64,000 bases of DNA from Delphinus delphis (Eukaryota > Chordata > Mammalia > Artiodactyla > Delphinidae). Shown piece after piece: positions 48,307-59,693 of this stretch; position 1 is the stretch's first letter; every line of letters starts with the position of its first letter. Under the pieces are notes generated by a model that was given only the letters and a program-made list of their open reading frames with translations, did no database searches and was not told the origin of the DNA. The DNA lies in assembly GCF_949987515.2 (NCBI RefSeq), contig NC_082687.1:122803838-122867837 (forward strand), given 5' to 3'. A program made the translations under genes and the position numbers.

Positions 48307-49929
48307 AGTATTTAAACATCTGTAGTCGATTGTACAAAAAAAGCAAAAAGTGAGAACTAGTTTTCTTTCCTTTAATGTAAAATCAAACACCTAAAAAGTA
48401 GGATTTCTGCAGTCATGAATTTAAAAATATGTGAATGTAAATGGAACGCTTAATATATATTATGTCACGGAGAAGGATATATATGGCAACAAAGGTCAGC
48501 TTGCAGCCTAAATTTAATTGCATAGGTTTCCGGGAGGTATCATGCCTCATTACACTGCCCAGTTCAAGTGGTCTTACACATTTTTTATCTAACGTAGAAT
48601 TTGAGCTTCCTTACATAGAGCACAAAAATACCAGATCACTAAAACCACTGCATTCCTTAATTTTCTAGTCTGTTGATTTTGGTTCCTATACATTTGAGCA
48701 TAAAAGCTGATTGGTACTATGCCATCAGTAATAACAATCTAATAGGAAAAAGTTTGAATAGTAGTAAGGAAATACTAGCAAATCACTAGAATATTATTAT
48801 GAAAAAATAATATTGGAAGGCTGTGAATCTCAACACCATCCTGATACTAAAGAGTTACTCCATAAACATTTTACAGAGAAACAAATGAGCGAGTGAATGA
48901 ATGGCTTTATTTACAAAATGTTGAGTACTGGAAATAAGTAGAATTTAATCTTTGTTTAACAGGAGATAATTTTATGGGAGAAAGAATAGTATCTTAAACA
49001 GAAAGTGAGAGTATCCAGGGCTTTATTTTATTGTACATAAATACAGTTAAACAGACTTTCATTATTTCTATTTAGAGAAATTAAAGTTTGAAAACACAAC
49101 TAAGGGCAGATGATTTGCCATTTACCTGTGGGACAACCCACAGAGTCTAACCAAATATGTCATCTGATCCTCACCACAAAGAGTCTGCTAACCTTGTGTA
49201 GTACAGGCCGTGTACCCCAAGATTTTGTTAAACGCTAGGTTTTCACTATATGCTGATAACGGAACTGGAACAGGAAATAAAAATGAATTGTTTCACATTT
49301 ACCTTAAATATTAAATACATGCAATAAAAATGATTTCGAGTCAGCTCATTGACATAGTGTTATTTCCAGCAAGTGGAAGATTAGAGTTTTGATGTTAACT
49401 TGAAGCTTTCTTCTTTAAGATTTCTGCAAACAAATATTGGTTAGTACAGAAAAGGGGGTTTAAAGGCCTCAGAAGCCCAGTTGAATTTTGTTGACAATAG
49501 CATTGAGAGTCACATCTAGGAATACAGTTTTTAACTCTGCCTTGTCAGCTGGCCAGCTATTCCAGGCCCAGGGGTATTCTCCAAATCTGGCTTGAGCTAT
49601 TTTACTGTAAGTGCCTCTTTTGTGGCATTTAAATGATATTGTTGTGTTCTGCATTGCTGAATCAGCACCTTTAAAATAGAATAAGAGGTTGACGTATTCC
49701 TTTTGTGCAGTATCACTAGGAAAGAGCTGGAATACTAGTCCCTAAATAAAAACATTTTTTTCTTGTAACAACACTAAAAATCACTCGATCACTTGCCTAT
49801 GTGTTCACAAATTTTACTTTGGAATGTCTTCTAAATTCTCTTCCATAGTTCTGTCTACAGCTAATTGTTAAGTTTGCTATTATTTTTGTTATTTATGAAC
49901 ATTAAGACTTGATTTTCTTTTCCTTCTAG

Positions 49930-50110
49930 GATCCCCTGCTCTGACTGGAACTGGAACTATCAATGTCATAGTGGATGATGTCAATGACAATGTCCCCACT
50001 TTTGCCAGTAAAATGTATTTCACAACAATTCCTGAAGATGACCCAACGGGGACAGATGTTTTATTGGTAAATGCCTCAGATGCTGATGCTTCAACAAATG
50101 CAGTTATCAG
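49930..50110 (+). CDS. FAT4: FAT4 coding exon (probably exon 7): end of EC22 and start of EC23
   Basis: This 181-nt exon starts in phase 1 after 'ttccttctag' and ends in phase 2 before 'gtacat'. It completes the SGSPALTGTG loop of EC22, then gives the linker DDVNDNVPTF and the first strands of EC23 (IPEDDPTGTD, NASDADAST, NAVI). The final two bases 'ag' combine with the next exon. Depending on which of two acceptors is used there, the junction reads Ser-Tyr-Arg or a single Arg. A potential N-glycosylation site (NAS) is present. Confidence 0.93.
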
Positions 50111-50229
50111 GTACATATTACTTTGTAAATTTTAATTATTTTTCTCATTAAACATTAGTCTTTGGACTAAATGCACACAATGCTTCATTTTGCTGAAATT
50201 CTGTAGCATTAACTCATAGCCCAGTTGTG

Positions 50230-50770
50230 GTTATCTATTGCTGAATAACCAACTATGCCTAAAATTAGGATTAAAACAATAATGATTTTATGTATCATTC
50301 TAAAATTTTATCTTATTCATTTTATTTATATTTTTATTGTATCTCATTATTTTGTAGTTGAGGAATTAGGGCACAGGTCAGTGGGAGATTCTTCTGCTTC
50401 TTGTGGTTGACTAGTGTCACTTATGGTATTTACCTGGTGACTGTGTCCTAGAGGGTCCAAGATAGCGTCACTCGCATGCCTGGTGGCTTGGCAGGGATGG
50501 CTGGAACTTTAGGCTCAGCTGGACCCCTTCTCTGATCATGCGATCTCAGAGCTTCTCAGTGTGGTTCTTCAGCAGGGTAGTTGGACTTCTTTATATGGTA
50601 GAAGAACCTCTGGGTTACAGGGACCTCAGGTGAAAGCTGCTAATGATCTTAAAGGCCAGGCCTTGAAACGGCGTAGAATCACTTCCATAATACTCTCTTT
50701 GTCAAAGCAGCCATGGCCAGCCAAGAGTCCCTGGGCTAAAACCCATCGGTGAAAAGTCTTCAAACGACTG
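50230..50770 (+). repeat. Old interspersed repeat, family not named
   Basis: 'gttatctattgctgaataac' followed by 'gagggtccaagatagcgtca' and 'ttaaaggccaggccttgaaa' matches the pattern of a common ancient mammalian repeat, probably LTR-type. I cannot name the family with confidence. Confidence 0.5.
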
Positions 50771-51664
50771 TGCCATCCTATAGTCAGATATGATAAAAAT
50801 TCATGCCATTTTTATCTTGCAAAAAACTATTATGTTCACTTTAAATTGACAAATATTACAACTTAAATGAAAAATATTTTCACAGAATAGTAAGTTGTTA
50901 TGCCAACCTAAATCTTATTTACTCTGGCTTGATATGTTTTTAATGGAATATATATTTTGGATGTTAATCACTCCTTGCTATTCATGGAATCCTGGAGAAA
51001 ATCCACTTTTTCCTCTGGTTAACAGAGCTTTTATGTATTAATGTTTATATTGACTATTTAAGTATTACATATTTAAGTCATTTACCCAACTACTGATGGA
51101 CTCTCTAAAAGCACAACCTTTTATGTGTGATGTTAATTTTCCCATATGGTCTAACATGATCTTTTGCACAGCAGCTACCCCCAAAATATTTATTTCTATT
51201 CTTCTTTCTACCAGTTTGATCAAGTTATGCATTTTAATGGATGGAATACTTATTTTGAGTTAAACACTTTACGTAACTTTTAATATTTTCCCTTCTAGTA
51301 AACCAGCCTGCATTAATTACTAGCTTATCTAGTTTATATCTTTATCTAGTTTATATCTTTGTTTCCCAGACACCTATTCCAGAATTTAGCTGTTATAGAA
51401 ATATATTCCTTTTTTTTCCCCAACTGACCAAATCTCCATTCAAAACCTCACTTTTAATTCTTTTCTGTCATAACATTGGAGAAAGTCACAAAACTGTATC
51501 AACAGGGTTGACATTCAAAGGCAGATCCCTTTCTCTGTGCTCCTAATCCCATCCCATTCGATTTCCCTCAAATCATTAATTCAACAGTTACTACATTTTG
51601 CTCTGGATCTTCAGGTAATCCTTCTTTCCTTGATCATACCTTTATCCCTATAGAAATGCTCAGA

Positions 51665-51850
51665 ATATCTGGTATTGAGTCCTGGTTCCTTTATTTACTT
51701 ACATGACTTAGGAAAGTCATTTTAGTGTCTCTAAGGCTCAGTGTATCCATCAGTAAAAGTGGAGATAAGAATTGCTACTTTCGAAATTTGTGAGAATTAA
51801 ATATATATTGACCAATTACTAGGTGCCAAGTATCATATATGGAATCAGTT
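51665..51850 (+). repeat. MIR SINE relic
   Basis: 'attgagtcctggttccttta', 'ctctaaggctcagtgtatcc' and 'aaagtggagataagaattgc' in MIR order. Confidence 0.72.
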
Positions 51851-52446
51851 AATATGTGCAAATGTCTCTAACACATTATTGGGACATGAAAGTCACTAAA
51901 TTTATACTAGTTTTTTTTTTTTTCTTTTCATCACTCTAATATCTATTTTATTCCTAATATATTCTTCTACAACATAGTAGTGACTGGCACCTAAATAAAT
52001 GCATTAAATGAATGATCCTAGTATTCTTTACAACTGCTGCTTTTCCTCACAGTTTTCACACCACATTTTTGAGAGGGTGGGTTACTGCCTCATAGTTTTC
52101 TCTGGCCATTTATTCTTGAAAATCTCTCAGTCTTTCTCCTCCATTGCTTTACCAAAAAAGACTATTCGAAGATTCTACTGAAATTTATCAAGTCCAGTGA
52201 TTTCTGAGTCTTTATTTTCCTTTGCCTTTTGCAATATTTGCACCACAGGTCAGCCTTTCTTATTGACATTATTTTTTTCTCCTCAGTGTCTGTGTAAATG
52301 TTATTTCTTATTTCTCATCCTGCGTCTCTGACCACACCTTCTAATTTGCCTTCTGTATCCCCTCTTTCTAGCTCTCCAAAGAAATTTGGACCTTCGCCAC
52401 AGCATTTTTTCTCAGTCCTTTTCTTTCCTTTCTTTATTTTCCCGCA

Positions 52447-52456
52447 CGTGTGTGTA

Positions 52457-52507
<51 letters not shown>

Positions 52508-52532
52508 AAGAGTAAAAGAGAGAGAGAGTAGA
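52447..52532. repeat. Compound (GT)n(GA)n microsatellite
   Basis: GT-rich run switching to GA-rich run at about 52491. It creates long artificial reading frames on both strands. Confidence 0.96.
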
Positions 52533-53029
52533 GAATCATCCATTTCCATGGCTGCAGCCATGAGAAAAGTTACCCAGAAAACTAGACAGAAAACCTCTAA
52601 ACCTATTGTATCAACACTGACTCTACCCTGGAGATTCCCACCCGTCTTTAAAACTCTCTAGGAGGCACTTCTACATAGAGGTAGAAGTCATAAGAACAAC
52701 ATATCAGAAACTAATAACCTTTTCTGTTTCTCATCTTGGTGTACTGCGCTCTTTTAATGATGTTGCCTTGCTTTCTTCATCCTCCCATCTTGATGGCTAA
52801 CAGTCATTCTCTCCCCCTACGCTCACTCAGTGGACAAGTTTTCATGTTTCTTCTTTCCTAATGCCTCTGGCACTCATTCTTTTCTGTGCATCCCTCCTGC
52901 CAAGACCCTAGTTCAGTCCATAATTACATCATGCCTGGACTATTATAATCAAAATTAACTTACTTTCCTTACTCTGGTTTCTAATCCTTCCAATCTATAT
53001 ATTACATGATCCTGTATAATCTTGGAGCC

Positions 53030-53590
53030 CTTACGATGTCCCAGATACTTTGTTAAGTTCTGAGGAGTTAAGCACTGCAGTTCTAATAAGAACACTTTAA
53101 TATAGAAGGTAATTTTGAAATATTACAATTATAGTACCTTGTAACAAGTATAGTTTAAACAGAATGTGTGGAAAGAACAGCATACTCAGTGATACCTGAG
53201 GAAATAAATATAAGCTTCAAGTAATTGATGAGTTTTGGAAAGACAGAGGAGTTGCTTATGGACAAACAAGGGATGAAAGGCATTCTAGGGAAAGACAATA
53301 ACAGGTGCAAAGCCAAATCTATGCAAAAACACAGCATCAGAAAAACAAAGCTCTTCAGTATGGTTGGTGTGGGTTAGGAACGGGCCTTGTATACCATAGG
53401 AGAAAATTCACATTTCTTTCTGTGTCTAGTAGGAGAAACAGCTGAAATGTTTTAAGATGGGCAATAACATGATTAGTTTATGTTTTATGATGATTCCTCT
53501 CTCAGTGTTGTAGAAAGTGATTTGGATAAAGCAAAGCCTGAGTCAGTGAATGAAAGGAAAATGGCAGTAACATGAAACAGCTAGCTCAGT
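53030..53590 (-). repeat. L2 LINE relic, opposite orientation
   Basis: Plus-strand text reads as reverse L2: 'gatgaaaggcattctaggga', 'aacaggtgcaaagcc', 'gatgggcaataacatgatta'. It sits between two parts of a plus-strand L2. Confidence 0.62.
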
Positions 53591-53830
53591 GGCGTAGCTT
53601 TAATGATACTCCCCCCTCCTCAACATCTTTCAACTTCCAGTTTGCCTAGGGCATAACGCCCAGTCTGCATATTCCAGCCACTCCGTAAACAGTCCCAGCA
53701 TCTTTCCAAGCTTATTCTGTACAAATGTATAGCCAAACTTTCAGCCTCACTGGATCACTTTCTGCTCCTGGGAAAAGGACCTGTGCTTTTCCAAGCATTA
53801 TGGCTCTGTTCAAATCCTTCTATATCCTAG

Positions 53831-54036
53831 ACCAGGGTTCTGCAAACAGCAGCCTGCAAGCCAAATTCGACCCAGTGCCTAGTTTTGTAAAGTGTTACTG
53901 AAAAATAGCTATGCCCATTCATGTACGTATCGTCTGCAGCTGCTTTTGCGTTAAAACAGCAAGTTGAGTGTTGCAACAGAGATCTGATGGCCTAAAGAGC
54001 TGAAAGTATTTACTAACTGGTTCTTTACAGAAAACA
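53831..54036 (+). mobile_element. hAT-like non-autonomous DNA transposon relic
   Basis: 'cagggttctgcaaacagcag' start, interior 'cccattcatgtacgtatcgt' and 'tatttactaactggttcttt'. This fits a common ancient mammalian MER-type element. The 3' terminal repeat is missing. Family name not certain. Confidence 0.55.
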
Positions 54037-54429
54037 AAATACAAAACAAAATAGCCTAAAATACCTTCATTCTCCCTTTACGATACTATTGTAAGGTGGG
54101 TAACCTCTTTAAGACTTAGCCTAAATTTACATTTCTCCAAGAAAGGCTTTTCTATCAAAAGTGATCTCTTTGTCTTCTGAATTCCCTAAACAATGCTTCT
54201 GAGCAATTTCATAGCACTTAAACATACTGCCTGGTTTTGTATTTACTTTTCCATGTGTCTTTCTTCCATCTAGGGTATAAGTTTGAGCACAGAATTTTTT
54301 TTACCTACTTATCCATGTCTCTATTAGTTCATCCATTTACCTAAAGATGGATTATAAGAGATTATATATAATAGATTATTATAATTATGTACGTATATAT
54401 ACTGTTATGTGTGTAAACCTAAACTTTGA

Positions 54430-54650
54430 ATTCTTGTCACATACTAATTACTCTGCCAAGTGCTTTTCAAAAGAAATTACATTTGATGCTCAAAACTACC
54501 AAATGAAAGGAATACATATATGTATAATACTTTATAGATAGAGAAGACTTAGAAAGGCTAAGAAACTTTATGAATTTAAGTACTTGAATGAGATCAAAAT
54601 TCATGTCCAAGGGAACTGTGTTCCAAAGTCCAGTTTCTAAACTATTACTA
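54430..54650 (-). repeat. MIR SINE relic
   Basis: 'ctctgccaagtgcttttcaa', 'tttgatgctcaaaactacca' and 'agaagacttagaaaggctaa' in reverse MIR order. Confidence 0.65.
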
Positions 54651-55009
54651 AATCACTGTATTCTAGCAGCCCACAGTGCAGTGCCTTATGACCATAGCAA
54701 ATCTCAGGAAGAGGTAAAAAAAGTTTCAAAAAATCAAATGGGGATATTTCAGCTTTACAAATGCAACAACAGTTGATTTAGATTTTAGATAACAATGATC
54801 AGTTTATGCCAGTAATTTGAAACAGTAATTTCTTGAGTCAGAAAAAAAATTAACACCTTGTTGATTTGCATTGAACTAAATCGTTGTAAACTGATTCTAC
54901 ATCGACAAACCTGAGCAAGAGTCCCTTTTGGCCTTAGCAAGAGCTACAGTGTGCCTTGTCTCACTCACATCCCCCCAGGCTGTGTCCCACCTTCCATCTA
55001 CTGTAGGAT

Positions 55010-55240
55010 AATGGAAAAAGTGCATGTTGAAGTCATAAAGACAGAAGTTCAAAGTCTCCACGTACCATTTATAGGTTTCATGTTTCTCTGTGCAACTAGA
55101 TTAGCCTCCCTTAGACTCAGATTCCTCATCGATAAAAAATGTAGTACAAAACCAAACTGTTAGGATTGTTCTGAGGCTTCAATGAGAGCGTATATAAAAT
55201 GCCTTGTAGTCTGCTGGGCGCACCCTAAGAACACAGTAAG
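55010..55240 (+). repeat. MIR SINE relic
   Basis: 'cagattcctcatcgataaaa', 'ttaggattgttctgaggctt' and 'aagaacacagtaagatgctg' in MIR order. Confidence 0.75.
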
Positions 55241-57394
55241 ATGCTGCAAAGTTGTAAAGAACAGCGTAGGTGTTTAGCTGTTAAGAAGATAGCACAAGAC
55301 TTGATCTAAGTTCATAACCTTAAAAGAAATTAATGTGGACCAGAGAAGCAGGAGAGAGATGCATGAAAAGATGAGAAGTGAAACAAGACTCAAATAATAC
55401 AAGTAGGGAAAACCTGGGCATGTGATCTCAGCAGTCCATCCATTTATATTGTCCCCTATGTTTCTTTTATCTCTTTCTTTTTGTAACTTACAAGAATAAA
55501 TTTGATTGAAACTGGTATTATAGATATTGTGAGATATTAAAGAATATCTCATATTTAAAATACACTGTTGATACACTTTTATTCTTTAATTTTTAAAACT
55601 AATAAATATATTACCCACTTTTAAACAGACAATCTTATGTGCAATAGCATAAAATAAAGAATAAGAATTGATAGTACAGAGCTCCTCTGTGGATTATTTA
55701 GTTCAACCTGGGCCAGAACTCACATCATTTGCCTTTCAACACGTTGTTCATTCTAACATACCATGGTCTTCTCACATACAAAGCATCCAAATCAAATTTA
55801 CATACATTTTGCCTCCTTCTTATTTTTATTTGTAAATGCTTAAGGGAACAAATATTTGAGTGAACCCTGACCTTTGCTGCCATAAAGCTGTAAGAAAGCT
55901 TGTGGCACTATGAAGCACTTGTTGCAACCCCTATTAACTTATTTGGTCATTTCTACACCTACCGATAGAAGCAAAGTTTCCCAAAGTAAAGTCACGTAAT
56001 TCTCATAATCCAGGTGTCTACAGACTTTCTCCAAAAGGTAAGGCAATATGATTATTTCATGAGTCCTGAATTTCTAACTTTGAGAAATCATTTACAAACC
56101 TGTGTTATTTTTATTTTGATAAAGGGAATAGATAGCTTCTACTGTGTAAGCATAGTAATTACACTTTGTAAAGTCATTTCTGGTCCAGGAAATATAGTCA
56201 GTGCTGTTCTCACTCCTGATCATGGCATGTGGGTGTGTCAAAGGGTGTTCAAATCTGAGTGATACCAAGTACTTTATCAATATTAATATCATTTCTCAAC
56301 CAAATTCCTTCTTTATTCTTTTTCTATTTAGCTCTCATTTTATAGAACCTCTATTTAAAAAAAAAGAAATAGCTCCCAACGGTTCATTATGTCTCTAAAA
56401 AGGATGAAGATGCTGAAATGTTTGTTTTAAATGATGAACTTCATAGGAGAAATGTGCACTGGCTGCAATGCAAGGTTTTTCTTGCTGTTTCTATTAGGCA
56501 CTTGCTGTTGCTACGTTTTTACGGACACAAACCAAACTATAGAAACACCAGTTAGTTCCAACAAGGGCATTTCTTTGTTGGCATAAAGGAGAAAGCTTTG
56601 AAAGATGTCTATTATCTCGCTACCCTCCAACTTAAAAAATTATGGACCCCAGCCAGCTTCTGAACCTTCAAGCTTAGCTACTTCTTTCCTAGCTGACCTC
56701 TCAGGAATATATACAGACAGCTTTTTTCTTCAGAAAGAAGATAGAAGCTATTCTCAGTGGAAACTCCTCCCTGCTAACCAATCTGGTTAGCATCAAAATA
56801 TCCATGAAGATGTCATACCTCTCCTTACAACAAGAAAGCAAAGCAGCATGGCCATATGAGGAATAGCAAATGAGAGAATTAGTATCTAGGAATGTCTCTG
56901 TATAAATAATCAGTTCTTGAGTTGTTCTGGACAGTCAGTATGTGTCAAATACTTTGTTTGGTCTTTAAAGAAAAAGATCTTCCACTGACCTTTCTGGTGG
57001 TGCACAGCAGAAAAAATAATTTTTAGATTCATTTAACAGATGTTCATTTGTGATCCTGGCCACTGACCACAATATTAGAGCAAGGCCCTGATTTATGCTC
57101 TCAGGCTGGTTTATTTAAAACACAATAGTCTTCTGGGTATATTCTGGGGACTTGCATGATTTAAGAAACCCACAAACCTTGTGAGGACCTGCTTGAGGTC
57201 ATGGGATATCTCACAATAAAGATTGTTAATGTGATGTTCACATAAAATTTGAACTCGCCATATCCTTTCGTTGTTGTGTGATCTTACTTGTAATGTTTTT
57301 CTTGACATTTCTGCCTCGGTCATTAAATTATAGTAAATAGATGTTGCAGCATTAAAACTGGAAGAAATATGCCCACGTCTGCTCTCTGCTTTAG

Positions 57395-57645
57395 TTATAG
57401 GATCATTGGTGGAAATTCTCAGTTCACCATCAACCCATCCACAGGACAAATCATCACCAGCGCGTTGCTAGACAGGGAAACAAAAGAGAATTATACTTTA
57501 GTGGTTGTCGCATGTGATGCTGGATCCCCGGAGCCTCTTTCCAGTTCCACCAGTGTGCTCGTCACGGTGACTGACGTCAACGACAACCCACCAAGGTTTC
57601 AGCATCACCCGTATGTCACACATATCCCATCCCCTACTCTTCCAG
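57395..57645 (+). CDS. FAT4: FAT4 coding exon (probably exon 8): EC23 body and EC24 start
   Basis: I place the start at 57395, after 'ctctctgctttag', giving 251 nt. The translation runs NAVI-SYR-IIGGNSQF, which restores the usual tyrosine in the NAxIxYxI strand of a cadherin repeat. A second AG six bases further on (start 57401) also keeps frame but removes two residues. The exon carries FTINPSTGQI, LDRETKE, CDAGSPEP, the canonical linker TDVNDNPPRF, then HHPYVTHIPSPTLPG, where EC24 starts. That start lacks the usual PEN calcium glutamate. It ends one base into a Gly codon before 'gtaacc'. Confidence 0.92.
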
Positions 57646-58991
57646 GTAACCAAACCAACTCGGAGGTCTCATAGATGAATAAAAACTATACATTGGACAC
57701 TTTCTATAATTACATTGCTGTTATTTTTACGTGTATATTTCTGATATAGCCAAAGTTGGCAAATCCTCTAAAAGTCAACTCTTGCCTAAATAAATTGAAG
57801 GAACATCGAATCTTGCAAATTAATTCTTTCTTCCCAGACTAATTGTATTTAAGGTTTTATAATTGCCACACCTTTCCTAGTGCTGTTTCTTAATTTTACT
57901 TGAATATTGTTAAAGATTAGAATAGATTTCAATCTGTAGTCAAGGAGGGTTCTGTCCTGAGATGTAATTTGTGTGTTCCTTGATAGGAGGGACATTATCT
58001 CTTTTTCCATGCCATATCCAAGCACCTGAAACATTATCTGGAAAGTAATAGGCCTTCAACTGTATTTCTTAGTAGAAACTGAATATTTTATTCAATCTTC
58101 ATAGATAGATAAGTTTTCAAAAGGTTTAATGAAGGAATCCTTCTAGTTCATTATTACTGTAAATATTTTACTCTAGTTTTGATGAGTGAAGTTTTTCTTC
58201 CATTAGTATGACTATGAAGCCGTTCATGAACGACTTTCGTATTGACAATATGTATTTAGCTTTCTGCATCTCTTTTAAATTTAGTTTGGTTTTGTTTGTT
58301 TCTTTGCAAGGAATGGCCTACTCTCTTAGGCACTACACAAATCATCTGCCATTGGTAATTTTTGAAATGAATTTTGAAACAAGAAAATATACACATAAAG
58401 GCCATAATTAATTTTCCTTGCTTTAAGATATTTTTAATTAGAAAAACAAAAAAAAACGGATGCAGGATTTCTCCTCTAGTGATCTTTGATCTTCTATTCA
58501 CTTGAGAAGGTCTAATTGATACCAATTGCAAGTATAAAATCCATAAATTATTGTGCCAAATTTCTATCAAAAGGAAATGTCAATAGTGAAGTCATAAATC
58601 CCTGATGACGGCCTTCAGCTGAAATGATGCTGGCAGGCATGATTCTAATCACACCCGATGTGTGGTGATGCAATATAACATCTCCTGTACAAAGTGAGTA
58701 AGGCTTAAGCATTTTTTTCCTCATTAGACATGATATAATTAATCAGAATCACTGGCCTTTTTTAAATTAGAGACTTTTCACTTGTGTCACAAACTCTTCT
58801 GTTACGGGTAGGAGTGCAGGTTTGGGAAAGGTTTCTGAATAAGTTCATTGAAAACACGTCCTTATGGCAGCTTTTCAGCGTTATCTCGTCTACAATCTGT
58901 CCAATTGGCCCTCATCCCAAGCATTGACTTTTGGAATCCAAATTGAGTCCATTCTTCCTCAGTTCTTATTTCTTACTACTTTATCATTGTT

Positions 58992-59028
<37 letters not shown>

Positions 59029-59693
59029 TATAATTGTTCATATATGTGTGTGTGTGTAATTTATAATTGTTCTAATATATATATATATATATATATATGC
59101 ACGCATACATATATACACTTCATCTCCATATGAGAATAGTTCACAGATAAGAGAATTTTGCTATAAAAGAGTGGGTATAAGGAATCAACAGTAATTTTTT
59201 AAACATATTATTTTTGTTGACATGATTACATAAAAGGTAATTCAATAATATTTTAAGACATAATAGGGCAATTATTCTTTTCCCCCATTGGGCATAAACA
59301 TAGTTCTTAGCAGAACTCCTGTATTATCGTGTTTGTTGGAAGTTCTGCTATGTACAGATTTTTCTCCTCGGAACTATAATTCGGAAGGATTAGCCGTTGC
59401 CCTTCCCTGTGCTTCTCGCAAAGGCATACTGAAAATTATTAAATTCACTAGACTGCATGGGTTTTAGGTAGATAATGGCAGGTCAGTTCCTGAAGACTAT
59501 TGTTAGATTTGACTGGGGAACTTCAGAGACAATATAAGAGGTACTGTTCTCCACTAGTAATCATGGGGAAATAAAGTTATGTCAGGTAGCAATATAGTGT
59601 TTTATATATAGTTTTAATATAGTGTTTTAACTTACTATCAAATGTTTTATTGGGGTTCCATGAGATTATAACTGCACACTCCCTCTTTTATAG
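57646..59693 (+). other. FAT4 intron, 2.05 kb
   Basis: Mostly unique AT-rich sequence. GT and AT microsatellite runs lie at 58994-59098, about 600 bp before the giant exon. No transposon recognised. Confidence 0.85.
58994..59098. repeat. GT and AT microsatellite cluster
   Basis: A GT run (58994-59024), the motif 'tttataattgttc' twice (about 59028 and 59060) with a second GT run between them, then an AT run (59074-59098). Confidence 0.93.

Larger units (their letters stand above)
23927..49929 (+). other. FAT4 intron, 26 kb
   Basis: The longest intron here. It carries a mariner MITE, several MIRs, two L2 copies in opposite orientation, three CHR-type SINEs, a short L1 tail, an antisense 0.7-kb L1 and an antisense near-full-length L1. 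Stretches with no repeat I recognise include 24800-26100, 27100-28900, 30340-30940, 31170-32260, 33560-35400, 36100-36840, 44740-45500, 45720-47270 and 48310-49929. None shows a cadherin exon, though the reading frame of FAT4 is continuous across the intron without one. Confidence 0.83.
52745..54310 (+). repeat. L2 LINE relic with two elements nested in it
   Basis: Left part 'cataattacatcatgcctgg', 'actattataatcaaaatta' (to about 53030) and right parts near 53600-53830 ('tctttcaacttccagtttgc') and 54065-54310 ('tccaagaaaggcttttcta', 'tcatagcacttaaacatact') follow L2 order. An opposite L2 and a hAT-like element lie between. Confidence 0.65.
50111..57394 (+). other. FAT4 intron, 7.3 kb
   Basis: It contains an old repeat at about 50230-50770, MIR relics, a GT/GA microsatellite, an L2 with an opposite L2 and a hAT-like element inside it (about 52745-54310), and unassigned AT-rich sequence at 50780-51660 and 55260-57390. 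Confidence 0.83.

Noticed and set aside
52298..52661. Open frames on both strands with runs of Val-Cys, Arg-Glu or Ser-Leu
   Set aside because: Products of the GT/GA microsatellite.
57401..57645. Exon start at 57401
   Set aside because: It would remove the conserved Tyr strand of EC23. The acceptor six bases upstream has the better pyrimidine tract and gives the expected SYR.
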